Shown piece by piece: positions 50,925 to 61,840 of a stretch of 64,000 nt of DNA (position 1 is the first letter of the stretch; each line of letters begins with the position of its first letter). Origin of the DNA: Tubulanus polymorphus (Eukaryota > Nemertea > Palaeonemertea > Tubulaniformes > Tubulanidae); assembly GCF_964204645.1 (NCBI RefSeq), contig NC_134026.1, positions 30,752,650 through 30,816,649 on the forward strand. Direction: 5' to 3'. Both the position numbers and the translations under genes were made by a program. The notes beneath the pieces are model-generated. The model did no database searches, was not told where the DNA came from, and worked only from the letters and a program-made list of their open reading frames with translations.

Positions 50925-51120
50925 TCTATTGATATTATACGGCTGTATCTTACACCACACAGTGGGAATGTGATCACTCCACTGTGGAAATCTGGACAAC
51001 CAAACAGTGGATACGAGGAATGCGTAATGATTTTCAATATACACGCTACTCCGAAATGGGAGGATGATTGGTGCACAAGCGGCGGAAAGTTCGTCTGCGA
51101 TGAAAGACCATATTTGGAGG
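50925..51120 (+). pseudogene. Relic of the lectin last exon, copy 2
   Basis: As copy 1 but followed by a different tail. The stop codon is changed, so the frame runs on past ERP into PYLEGRFQ. The next 180 bp (51145-51320) contain two or three short repeats of CTCTACCGGCCGCTTCTATC. Confidence 0.8.
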
Positions 51121-51999
51121 GCAGGTTTCAATATTCCGTAACAAAAACTCTCTGCCGGCAGCTACTTTCAGTTTCACAGAATTCCAGAATAGGTAGAGCG
51201 TATCTAGGTCCCCAGACTCTCTACCGGCCGCTTCTATCAGGTTTACAGATTACAAACTCTCTACCGGCCGCTTCTATCAGGTTTACAGAATTCCAGAATA
51301 GGTAGAGCGTATCTAGGTCCCCACATTACAAACCGGTTAACTTAAACCAATTTTAAGCAACTGGTTCCAAAGCTGATTCTGTCCAATCAAAACTTGTTAT
51401 TCCAGTATTTCTGTAGACACTGTCTATTCTATAAATTTTATGTCCCGTTCTATTGTACACCGATGGTGTATTTGAAAATTCTATGTGTCATTTAGATTGA
51501 ATTAATGTTTTGAATTGAATGATCATTAAAAAAATTCCAAATGTCAAGTTAGATCCATTTTGTGGTAGGGAACTATCGGAGTGTCACCTTTTAGATAAAT
51601 CATGACGCCTTCACAACCTGGACCCATAATCTGCGTTCCTTTGTAGATTTGACACTAGAGTTGGGATTAGCTGATATTTTGATATTCCCGATAGTAGAGT
51701 GAGATTTCAATCGAGAAATGTGGAACCGAATCCTGTTTGGTATCTGTTCCAGTTTTATGTGTCCTTTTTCATGCGGTCCTATAGTATAATATCATGCATA
51801 CATTTGATAGTTAGTGTATTTATTTTTGTCATTAACGTGTGTCAAAACATATCTTGAATGGCCATAAAACGCAAAGCCTTATTACAGTTCATTATCTATT
51901 AGACTATGTTATTCAGTCCATAGTTTCGAACTAAGTTGGTCGAAAGAGACACCTGATTTCTAAAGTGTAAGAATAAGAAGATTGCACCTATCTATCGAG

Positions 52000-53091
52000 A
52001 TGGGTATGAACAGAAGCGAAGAAGATCTGGATCACCATGAGGTTGTCTGGGGAGAAGATGGTCAAGAAATGGATGATTTTACTAAAGGACTTCACGTGTT
52101 TGTCGCGTATATAGCGCCATTTTTCTACATACAAGGAATAATAGGCAACATATTTGTGTTGTTCGTATTTCTGAAGAGTCGCAGTTATCGAACTCGGGAA
52201 GTTGTTGACTATTTGATACCGTTATCAATAGCTGATCTTATATTCTTGATATTTTGTGCATTGTTGACCTGGCTCCACCTTGATGTACCAAACGCGATAT
52301 TCAGCGACCGAGATTCCTTCACGGACATCCTCTCGACCCCCGCTCGGTGTAAAGGTATCTCATATGTGGGATTATGTGGCGCGTTTTGGGCCTCATGGAC
52401 GATCGTACTGTTTACGTGGGAACGGATGGTTCTGGTTTGGCGCGAGAAAGTTGTTATGTCGAGGAAGCTGAGATATATATTACTGGGTGTAATATTCATG
52501 GTCGGTTTATTAAGTATGATATGTGTTCTTGTCGCTTACGACATCGACGACGATGGACACTCAGTTGAATGTTGGTACGCATTAGATAGAGAAGAAGGAG
52601 GATTGCTCAGTTATTTGGGACCATTCCTCATTCATTGCGCCGTTTACACTTTACCGATGATTCTTGTTTGGATCGGAAATGCTATAATCGCTTGCAAACT
52701 TTGTAGAGGAGACAAATCTACCGATGAGGAATATTTGAACAGACGCAAAAAGGAAAGAAAAGTAGCGTATCAACTGGTCGCTATTTCTGCTTTGTTTCTC
52801 TTCTTCACGACACCCTATTCTATATTAGATTGCTGGGGACATGTTCTGTTATATAAAATTGATATCCTAGGTGAACATGAATATGCCTTGAAATTTACTC
52901 ACGCTGTTTTTGGTCTGTACGATTTTCTGTTACGTTTCGTTTTCTTGAACAATTGTTTTAACTATTTGATATATATAATATCGTTGGACTGGTTCCGTGC
53001 CGAGGTGCGCGCCATGTTTGGTTGTAAGAAACAACAAGAGAAATACAATATGACTGTCGAACCCTCGAAAACAGAGGTTACACAGTTTTAG
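52000..53091 (+). CDS. Rhodopsin-family GPCR, array copy 3 (type A)
   Basis: Intronless, 363 aa. Type A sequence with loop 1 DRDSFTDILSTPAR. It differs from copy 1 at only a few residues: ALLTWL for ALFTWL, IIACK for IIVCK, and THAVFGLYDF. The codon before the ATG context reads ATCGAG in copies 3 and 5 and ATCGTG in 1, 2 and 4. Upstream about 400 bp are shared with copy 5. Confidence 0.9.
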   Translation: MGMNRSEEDLDHHEVVWGEDGQEMDDFTKGLHVFVAYIAPFFYIQGIIGNIFVLFVFLKSRSYRTREVVDYLIPLSIADLIFLIFCALLTWLHLDVPNAIFSDRDSFTDILSTPARCKGISYVGLCGAFWASWTIVLFTWERMVLVWREKVVMSRKLRYILLGVIFMVGLLSMICVLVAYDIDDDGHSVECWYALDREEGGLLSYLGPFLIHCAVYTLPMILVWIGNAIIACKLCRGDKSTDEEYLNRRKKERKVAYQLVAISALFLFFTTPYSILDCWGHVLLYKIDILGEHEYALKFTHAVFGLYDFLLRFVFLNNCFNYLIYIISLDWFRAEVRAMFGCKKQQEKYNMTVEPSKTEVTQF

Positions 53092-53644
53092 AATAAATTC
53101 TGAGTCCGCAGATTGTTAGAAAATATGTATTTAAGAAAATCTTGTATATGAATGAGCAAATATCATATTCTTAACCAGAGTGAGTGTAGTATATCCAAAG
53201 TTTAGACTTGACATGCTAATGGTCATCTTTCGGGAATACTATTACTGAAGATGACTATTAGGATTTAGGCCAAGTCGGAAGGTTGATTAAACTACCAGCT
53301 CAAGAAGGATACATTTCAGACTTTATTTTTCATTCTCAGAGCAGGGATTTTATAGCTTTAACAATACTGATTCAGAGTGTTTCATCAGCAGCGAGTTGTT
53401 AGAATAGACTAATCCTAGTTTGATTTTCATTATCAGAATGGCCAATACTTAACATTCATCTTTCCACATTGATTAAAACTTGACTTAAAACTTTTCAATT
53501 GTCGGGTTTTCACATTACCTGATACACGTCCACATAATCATATTGTCGTTTATTTTTGTTTTCGTTTTAAGTGTGTTCTACGATTTATCATTATTAATAA
53601 AAGTGTTGTATCTAAATCACATAATTTCAACGTTGAATTTTCTT

Positions 53645-53829
53645 TTGATATTATACGGCTGTATCTTACACCACACAGTAGGAATGTGATCACTCCACTG
53701 TGGATATATGGACAACCAAACAGTGGATACGAGGAATGCGTAATGATTTTCAATATACACGCTACTCCGAAATGGGAGGATGATTGGTGCACAAGCGACA
53801 GAAAGTTCGTCTGCGAAGAAAGACCGTAA
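53645..53829 (+). pseudogene. Relic of the lectin last exon, copy 3
   Basis: Near-identical to the relic at 48650, with the same A-type tail after the stop (TTTGAAG, GGCAGGTTTCAATATTCC). Intact short frame, no splice partner. Confidence 0.8.
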
Positions 53830-54267
53830 TTTGAAGATGGCAGGTTTCAATATTCCGGAACAAAAACACTCTACAAACTGATACTCTTTCAGGTTTACAG
53901 ATTACGCTGTTTTGAAATATGTGGAGTGTATTCTGCAGTTGAACCAAATGCACCAGAAGAGAATTCCAGAATCGGACGGAAGCAAAAAGACCTGGCAAAA
54001 CATTTCGGATCTTAGTTTTAGTTCCTTGTCTCATAGTTTAACAACACATTATAGTACATAAAAGCATGTTAGTGTTGGCAAACCATGTATCGAGTGGCAA
54101 TCGTCACAGTTCGTGGTTATAACCAAGTCCAAAACAAGTGCTCACGTAACTAAGGGTCAAAATCTATTAGACTATGTTATTGAGTCCATAGTTTCGAACT
54201 AAGTTGGTCAAAAGAGACACCTGATTTCTAAAGTCTAAGAATAAGAAGATTGCACCTATCTATCGTG

Positions 54268-55362
54268 ATGGGTATGAACAGGAGCGAAGAGGATCTGGAT
54301 CACCATGAGGTTGTCTGGGGAGATGAAGGTCAAGATAATGAGGATTTTATCAAAGGACTTCACGTGTTTGTCGCGTATATAGCACCGTGTTTCTACATAC
54401 AAGGAATAATAGGCAACATATTTGTGTTGTTTGTATTTCTGAAGAGTCGCAGTTATCGAACTCGGGAAGTTGTTGACTATTTGATACCGTTATCAATAGT
54501 TGATCTTATATTCTTGATATTTTTCGCCCTGTTGACCTGGCTCCATCTTGATGTACCAAATGCGATATTCAGCGAGGGAGAAAAATCCTACACGGACATC
54601 TTCTCGACCTCCGCTCGGTGTAAAGGTATCTCATATGTGGGATTATGTGGCGCGTTTTGGGCCTCATGGACGATCGTACTGTTTACGTGGGAACGGATGG
54701 TTCTGGTTTGGCGCGAGAAAGTCGTTATGTCGAGGAAGCTGAGATATATATTACTGGGTGTGATATTCATGGTCGGTTTATTAAGTATGATATGTGTTCT
54801 TGTCGCTTACGACATCGACGACGATGGACACTCAGTTGAATGTTGGTACGCATTAGATAGAGAAGAAGGAGGATTGCTCAGTTATTTGGGACCATTCCTC
54901 ATTCATTGCGCCGTTTACACTTTACCGATGATTCTTGTTTGGATCGGAAATGCTATAATCGTTTGTAAACTTTGTAGAGGAGACAAATCTACCGATGAGG
55001 AATATTTGAACAGACGCAAAAAGGAAAGAAAAGTAGCGTATCAACTGGTCGCTATTTCTGCTTTGTTTCTCTTCTTCACGACACCCTATTCTATATTAGA
55101 TTGCTGGGGACATGTTCTATTATATAAAATTGATATCCTAGGTGAACATGAATATGCCTTGAAATTTACTAGCACTGTTTTCGCATTGCATGATTTTTTG
55201 TTACGTTTTGTTTTCTTGAATAATTGTTTTAATTATTTGATATATATAATATCGTTGGACTGGTTCCGTGCCGAGGTGCGCGCCATGTTTGGTTGTAAGA
55301 AACAACAAGAGAAATACAATATGACTGTCGAACCCTCGAAAACAGAGGTTACACAGTTTTAG
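54268..55362 (+). CDS. Rhodopsin-family GPCR, array copy 4 (type B)
   Basis: Intronless, 364 aa, almost the same as copy 2. Differences: APCFYI for APFFYI in helix 1 (an extra Cys near the membrane) and IIVCK for IIACK, the latter shared with type A copy 1. All motif substitutions (ERM, NCFNYLIY) are kept. Upstream sequence is the same as for copy 2 from about 53829. Confidence 0.9.
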   Translation: MGMNRSEEDLDHHEVVWGDEGQDNEDFIKGLHVFVAYIAPCFYIQGIIGNIFVLFVFLKSRSYRTREVVDYLIPLSIVDLIFLIFFALLTWLHLDVPNAIFSEGEKSYTDIFSTSARCKGISYVGLCGAFWASWTIVLFTWERMVLVWREKVVMSRKLRYILLGVIFMVGLLSMICVLVAYDIDDDGHSVECWYALDREEGGLLSYLGPFLIHCAVYTLPMILVWIGNAIIVCKLCRGDKSTDEEYLNRRKKERKVAYQLVAISALFLFFTTPYSILDCWGHVLLYKIDILGEHEYALKFTSTVFALHDFLLRFVFLNNCFNYLIYIISLDWFRAEVRAMFGCKKQQEKYNMTVEPSKTEVTQF

Positions 55363-55919
55363 AATAAATTCTGAGTCCGCAGATTGTTAGAAAAAATGTA
55401 TTTAAGAAAATCTTGTATATGAATGAGCAAATATCATATTCTTAACCAGAGTGAGTGTAGTATATCCAAAGTTTAGACTTGACATGCTAATGGTCATCTT
55501 TCGGGAATACTATTACTGAAGATGACTATTAGGATTTAGGCCTAGTCGGAAGGTTGATTAAACTACCAGCTCAAGAAGGATACATTTCAGACTTTATTTT
55601 TCATTCTCAGAGCAGGGATTTTATAGCTTTAACAATACTGATTCAGAGTGTTTCATCAGCAGCGAGTTGTTAGAATAGACTAATCCTAGTTTGATTTTCA
55701 TTATCAGAATGGCCAATACTTAACATTCATCTTTCCACATTGATTAAAACTTGACTTAAAACTTTTCAATTGTCGGGTTTTCACATTACCTGATACACGT
55801 CCACATAATCATATTGTCGTTTATTTTTGTTTTTGTTTTCGTTTTAAGTGTGTTCTACGATTTATCATTATCAATAAAAGTGTTGTAACTAAATCACATA
55901 ATTTCAACGTTGAATTTTC

Positions 55920-56112
55920 TATTGATATTATACGGCTCTATCTTACACCAAACAGTGGGAATGTGATCACTCCACTGTGGATATCTGGACAACCAAACAG
56001 TGGATACGAGGAATGCGTAATGATTTTCAATATACATGCTACTCCGAAATGGGAGGATGATTGATGCAAAAGCGGCAGAAAGTCCGTCTGCGAAGAAAGA
56101 CCATATTTGTTG
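55920..56112 (+). pseudogene. Relic of the lectin last exon, copy 4 (stop-interrupted)
   Basis: The conserved DDWC is broken: TGG has become TGA at about 56061 and the following Cys codon context is changed (GCAAAAGCGG). Tail as in the copy at 50925. This relic cannot encode the domain end. Confidence 0.85.
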
Positions 56113-56884
56113 GGCAGGTTTCAATATTCCGTAACAAAAACTCTCTGCCGGCCGCTTCTATCAGGTTTACAGAATTCCAGAATAGGTAGAGCGTATCTAG
56201 GTCCCCACATTACAAACCGGTTAACTTAAACCAATTTTAAGCAACTGGTTCCAAAGCTGATTCTGTCCAATCAAAACTTGTTATTCCAGTATATCTGTAG
56301 ACACTGTCTATTCTATAAATTTTATGTCCCGTTCTATTGTACACCGATGGTGTATTTGAAAATTCTATGTGTCATTTAGATTGAATTAATGTTTTGAATT
56401 GAATGATCATTAAAAAAATTCCAAATGTCAAGTTAGATCCATTTTGTGGTAGGGAACTATCGGAGTGTCACCTTTTAGATAAATCATGACGCCTTCACAA
56501 CCTGGACCCATAATCTGCGTTCCTTTGTAGATTTGACACTAGAGTTGGGATTAGCTGATATTTTGATATTCCCGATAGTAGAGTGAGATTTCAATCGAGA
56601 AATGTGGAACCGAATCCTGTTTGGTATCTGTTCCAGTTTTATGTGTCCTTTTTCATGCGGTCCTATAGTATAATATCATGCATACATTTGATAGTTAGTG
56701 TATTTATTTTTGTCATTAACGTGTGTCAAAACATATCTTGAATGGCCATAAAACGCAAAGCCTTATTACAGTTCATTATCTATTAGACTATGTTATTCAG
56801 GCTATAGTTCCGGACTAAAGTTGGTCGAAAGAGACAACTGATTTCTAAAGTGTAAGAATAAGAAGATTGCACCTATCTATCGAG

Positions 56885-57976
56885 ATGGGTATGAACAGAA
56901 GCGAAGAAGATCTGGATCACCATGAGGTTGTCTGGGGAGAAGATGGTCAAGAAATGGATGATTTTACTAAAGGACTTCACGTGTTTGTCGCGTATATAGC
57001 ACCGTTTTTCTACATACAAGGAATAATAGGCAACATATTTGTGTTGTTTGTATTTCTGAAGAGTCGCAGTTATCGAACTCGGGAAGTTGTTGACTATTTG
57101 ATACCGTTATCAATAGCTGATCTTATATTCTTGATATTTTGTGCACTGTTTACCTGGCTCCACCTTGATGTACCAAACGCGATATTCAGCGACCGAGATT
57201 CCTTCACAGACATCCTCTCGACCCCCGCTCGGTGTAAAGGTATCTCATATGTGGGATTATGTGGCGCGTTTTGGGCCTCATGGACGATCGTACTGTTTAC
57301 GTGGGAGCGGATGGTTCTGGTTTGGCGCGAGAAAGTTGTTATGTCGAGGAAGCTGAGATATATATTACAAGGTGTAATATTCGTGGTCGGTTTATTAAGT
57401 ATGATATGTGTTCTTGTCGCTTACGACATCGACGACGATGGACACTCAGTTGAATGTTGGTACGCATTAGATAGAGAAGAAGGAGGATTGCTCAGTTATT
57501 TGGGACCATTCCTCATTCATTGCGCCGTTTACACTTTACCGATGATTCTTGTTTGGATCGGAAATGCTATAATCGCTTGTAAACTTTGTAGAGGAGACAA
57601 ATCTACCGATGAGGAATATTTGAGCAGACGCAAAAAGGAAAGAAAAGTAGCGTATCAACTGGTCGCTATTTCTGCTTTGTTTCTCTTCTTCACGACACCC
57701 TATTCTATATTAGATTGCTGGGGACATGTTCTATTATATAAAATTGATATCCTAGGTGAACATGAATATGCCTTGAAATTTACTCATACTGTTTTCGGTT
57801 TGTACGATTTTCTGTTACGTTTCGTTTTCTTGAACAATTGTTTTAACTATTTGATATATATAATATCGTTGGACTGGTTCCGTGCCGAGGTGCGCGCCAT
57901 GTTTGGTTGTAAGAAACAACAAGAGAAATACAATATGACTGTCGAACCCTCGAAAACAGAGGTTACACAGTTTTAG
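56885..57976 (+). CDS. Rhodopsin-family GPCR, array copy 5 (type A)
   Basis: Intronless, 363 aa. Type A with three private differences: ILQGVIFVVG for ILLGVIFMVG in helix 4 and EEYLSRRK for EEYLNRRK in intracellular loop 3. ALFTWL as copy 1, IIACK as copies 2 and 3. The 3' flank is more diverged than in the other copies, lacks the hairpin insert, and is not followed by a lectin relic, so it marks the array end. Confidence 0.9.
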   Translation: MGMNRSEEDLDHHEVVWGEDGQEMDDFTKGLHVFVAYIAPFFYIQGIIGNIFVLFVFLKSRSYRTREVVDYLIPLSIADLIFLIFCALFTWLHLDVPNAIFSDRDSFTDILSTPARCKGISYVGLCGAFWASWTIVLFTWERMVLVWREKVVMSRKLRYILQGVIFVVGLLSMICVLVAYDIDDDGHSVECWYALDREEGGLLSYLGPFLIHCAVYTLPMILVWIGNAIIACKLCRGDKSTDEEYLSRRKKERKVAYQLVAISALFLFFTTPYSILDCWGHVLLYKIDILGEHEYALKFTHTVFGLYDFLLRFVFLNNCFNYLIYIISLDWFRAEVRAMFGCKKQQEKYNMTVEPSKTEVTQF

Positions 57977-59330
57977 AATAAATTCTGTGTCCGCAGATTG
58001 TTAAAAAAAATGTACTTACAATAATCCTGTATATATGAATGAGCAAATATTAAATCCTATACAAGAGGAAAAAATGGAGTCCTTAGTAATTTTCTTGATC
58101 ATGAAAGGTTGAATAAACTACCAGCTCAATGAGGAAACATTTCAGACTTTATTTTTCATTCTTAGCGTGTAGGGATTAACAATTCAGTTTGATAGTGTTT
58201 CATCACCAACGAGTTGTTAGAATAGACTAATCCTAGTTAGAACGTTTACTTAACATTCATATTTCCATCTTGATTAAAACTTGACTTAAAACATGTTAAT
58301 TGTCAGGTTTTCACATTTCCTGATCAGCTAATTTCAACTCTAGCGTCAAACTTCGCTAAGGAATAAGGCTCAACTGAAATCGGTGAAAATGAATTTCAAA
58401 TATCAGATTTTTTATTTTCATGAAAGTCGATTATACAAGTCTAGTTTTTCCATGTGAGCGTACTGAAAAAGATTTTACAAGTCCCGAATCCATCTCATTG
58501 ATACAAAAAAAACTCTTTTTTTATTCAAAATGCAATAATATTCATCCAGAAATGTTCATAATTCAATATCGCTGTCATGTGTACTTACAAAAAAACTCAT
58601 GTTTATTTATAATCGCATGCTGTATGTATTCTAAGAATTTACAGTACCAGTTTAATAAAAATTATTCCATGAAAAACGATTTGAATTTCTCATTTGATAA
58701 TGTTATACCTTTCATAACAGTTTGGAAGGTATATCAATGTCAGTGTTTTGAAGATAAACTAAGAGACTAGTGGTGTTTTTGGACTAAATTCTATGAACCA
58801 ATTTTAATACTATGAGACTATAATGACGTTTAGACTCTCAATTCCATAAGCCTTTTCCAAAATTTAAACAGTTCTGAATTAAAGGCTCATATAAGATAGA
58901 TTTCTAGTTTTTCATCAAATTTTGAGGTTTTTCTTCAATAACTGATATAATTCTAGCGTATGTCTATGCAAATCGCAGAATAATGATCGCACTATTGCTG
59001 AGTATATTTTTTGTATTAGTGGTATTAGAACTTGCTGTAGTTGGTGCGTGCTACACGATTTGTTACATATTGCACCTGATTAGATCCGGAACTACAACCA
59101 ACTTCCGCCCGGATACAACCAATCACAATGAAACTATAGATGTGACGTCAGAGTAACTGGTATCATGACGATCAACCCTGGATATCAAAAATGTTTTACA
59201 AAATTGTGGATCTATTCGAATTTGATAAAGGATACATGTGAACTCGTTATATCGGAAATCGTTATATTGGACTGGGAACACATGTGAAGTGTGAACAATC
59301 AGTTTTTGATAAGTGTACTGTTACAATGTC
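57977..59330. other. Array 3' flank and gene-free spacer
   Basis: GPCR 3'-flank homology fades near 58330. The frame at 58420-58770 (+) encodes a Lys/Asn/Phe-rich low-complexity peptide with no family features. No other gene seen. Confidence 0.4.
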
Positions 59331-59379
59331 TAATAATATCTGGTGTTTGATGTTCATTTTCGATTAAAAATGTCTCGGG

Positions 59380-59640
59380 CAAAGTTCTGAACATATGTTA
59401 AGTGTGGATAATTAGTTTTTGAAAGTGTGCTGATAAAATGTCTATTGGTCTGTCAGGTGAAGCACTGAACACATGTGAAGTGTGGACGATCATCCAGTTT
59501 TTGAAAGTGTGCTGATAAAATGTCTATTGGTCTCTCAGGTGAAGCACTGAACACATGTGAAGTGTGGACGATCATCCAGTTTTTGAAAGTCTGCAGATAA
59601 AATGTTTGGTGCGTGTAGTTCTGAACACATGTCAGGTGTG
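59380..59640. repeat. Tandem repeat, about 78 bp, three copies
   Basis: Units hold CACATGTGAAGTGTGGACGA, CCAGTTTTTGAAAGTGTGCT and GATAAAATGTCTATTGGTCT. The middle and following units are nearly identical. A diverged single relative is at 28520-28640, so this is a dispersed family with local amplification. Confidence 0.8.
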
Positions 59641-60059
59641 TTTCTACAGAATCATATCATCAACTTCAAACGAACGCTTGTTTATAAAATAAAACAATTT
59701 ATTTTATTTTAACATCGCGTTAGTAGTTTACAACATCTCAAACTAAATCAGATAGAAAACATTTACGAACAGTTTTTTTGACATTACGATTTGCATGATC
59801 TTTGAGGTCTCTTCATTGAGGTCAACTTGGATAGAATATATGATAATGCATAAGTACAGAAATAAATAACGTTATAACCTGATTCCAGCACATGATAAAA
59901 ATTGTAGCACATTTAGAGGTCTTAGAAAGATGTAGCATAGATAATATATATTTATAAAATTCAATTTTAACAGTCAGACAGTCGACATTCGGACATTTTT
60001 AGCAAGATAATTTACGGTTAAATTACACAATACAAAATGAAAAAAGAGTTCGAAAATGT

Positions 60060-60200
60060 TTCCTGAAAATATAGAAGTTTATTCGACGTTTCGACTTTAA
60101 CCAAATAGACATCTTCGGGAATACTGTATTCCCTGGGCTAGTGTAGTTTATTCAACGTTTCGACTTCGTCTAAATAATCATCTTCGGGAATACTAGCACA
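60060..60200. repeat. Hairpin repeat family, two copies in tandem
   Basis: Two units read TTTATTC(A/G)ACGTTTCGACTT then CATCTTCGGGAATACT. In reverse complement each reads CCGAAGATG-N-AGTCGAAACGTTGAATAAAC. The same word occurs in the fold-back at 27344 and, degraded, behind GPCR copies 1-4. Confidence 0.7.
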
Positions 60201-61477
60201 AGGAAACCTTTTCAGACTCGTATTTCTTTTGTATTTCATTGTTTTACCGTATTCAACGTCACAGAGTTGTGTAATCGGGATTATCTAGTAAGATAGTTGA
60301 CCAAAAAAATGGCGTTATAAGACTCTAAAACATGAGGTATGTATTCTTCACTCTGACTGTAGAAATCATCTTTAGCCAAACGTGCATAAATTGAATTTAC
60401 TAGGGAAAAATTCGGTGAAGTCGATCAATTATTATCTCCAAATGAAATCCGACTTCAACATAGTGAATCGAATTGCAAATACAAATTGAGGTTTGCAACG
60501 GACACGTTTTCACAGTGCCGCTTGACCGAGTTTAACTGTTCACACATTTTGACTTGTTAATAACTAAGAGAAAAAGTAATTCATATATCATCCTAATCAC
60601 ATATAAGCAATATTAATAATTAATTCCTGAGTATATAAACTAATGGTGTTCGAGCTATCACAACAGATTCTAACCTGAGCAGAATTAGGTTTAAGCCTTT
60701 TTTTGCGTTGTGTAAACATGAAGGTAGTTTCGGTCCGTGAGAGTATACACAATCATACTCGAAAAATGGAATGTGAACGTACTCTATCGGTGAGGTATAT
60801 TGACATCTGTGTTGTTTCTTTTCCATTCAATACGTCTGTTTTGATATTGAGTATCATTAATCCGCAAGATATGTGAGGATTTTTCAGTTAATTCTACTTC
60901 TAAAAAGTTCAAATAACGTTATTGCGTCGTGTATTCTTAAGACTATTTACATGGGTGAAGTCTGGACGATCTGATTAATACATTGATATACTGTAATCCA
61001 TGAAATGTCAATGTTTATGCCTGTCGGGTCATAATATAAAAATCCCTTATTTGGTCCAGACAAGTGACTTGCTGGTGAGGTTTTGACAATCAGTATTTCT
61101 AACATGGCGACTTAATAGGGCTGGGTATAGACGGCGGAGTCGCCGTGTTACGTATCTGTGCCAATATCAATGATATGATACAAATATTCTATATAGACTG
61201 CGCGTTCAACGACATTAAATTGATATCAAAGTAGATACGAATATGAAACCCGTAAATACATGTAACGCTCACGAGCTACGTAAATTACCTAACATCAAAT
61301 AACATAGTTTTATACATGCATATTACAAACTCGTCAAGTTTAAACATTGATTAAACATTGAAAGAACATTGATCGTTTCCCTGCTTTCTTTACAAATGTT
61401 TTAACAAGATGCAACCAGAGATAGGACCACGTATAGCTAGCTACAAATATTATTCGAGGTAGACATTCAAATATCAT
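60201..61477. other. Gene-free spacer
   Basis: AT-rich DNA. The minus frame at 60620-60826 has no family features or splice support. Nothing recognised. Confidence 0.4.
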
Positions 61478-61589
61478 GGACCCAGTTCCACAGTTCTGAG
61501 TCAGAGTTAACTCTGAGTTAAAGTTAGTTCATTTTCAATGAGTTAGGCTCAGAGTTAAATCTTAACTCACAACTGTGGAACTGGACCCT
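61478..61589. mobile_element. Fold-back element 1 upstream of the bZIP stop
   Basis: GGACCCAGTTCCACAGTT pairs with AACTGTGGAACTGGACCC. Inner GAGTTAACTCTGAGTTAA-type words extend the stem. No coding content. Confidence 0.7.
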
Positions 61590-61660
61590 GGTCTTCAATT
61601 CTGTCATTATTATCCTCGCTTACCAGGGCTTGATTGTCATCCATGTTGAAGATCAAGCCC

Positions 61661-61783
61661 CGGACCCAGTTTTACAAAGTAAGTAAAAGAACGCCTAAAT
61701 CGATTCAGGATAATGTGGATCAGATAAAGAAGAAATTAAATCGATTTAAGAGTTAAACTTTTCTTTGTAAAACTAAACCCTGG
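61661..61783. mobile_element. Fold-back element 2, related ends
   Basis: GGACCCAGTTTTACAAAG pairs with CTTTGTAAAACTAAACCCTGG, with TAAATCGATT words inside. The ends resemble fold-back element 1, suggesting one family. Confidence 0.65.
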
Positions 61784-61840
61784 AAAGTGAGTAACCCGAG
61801 TCGTCACTTTATTGCCCACTCATGTGGCGACCTCTAGAAT

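Noticed and set aside
58420-58770. Plus-strand 116-aa frame after the GPCR array
   Set aside because: Lys/Asn/Phe-rich composition of AT-rich DNA, no family feature, no conserved start context.
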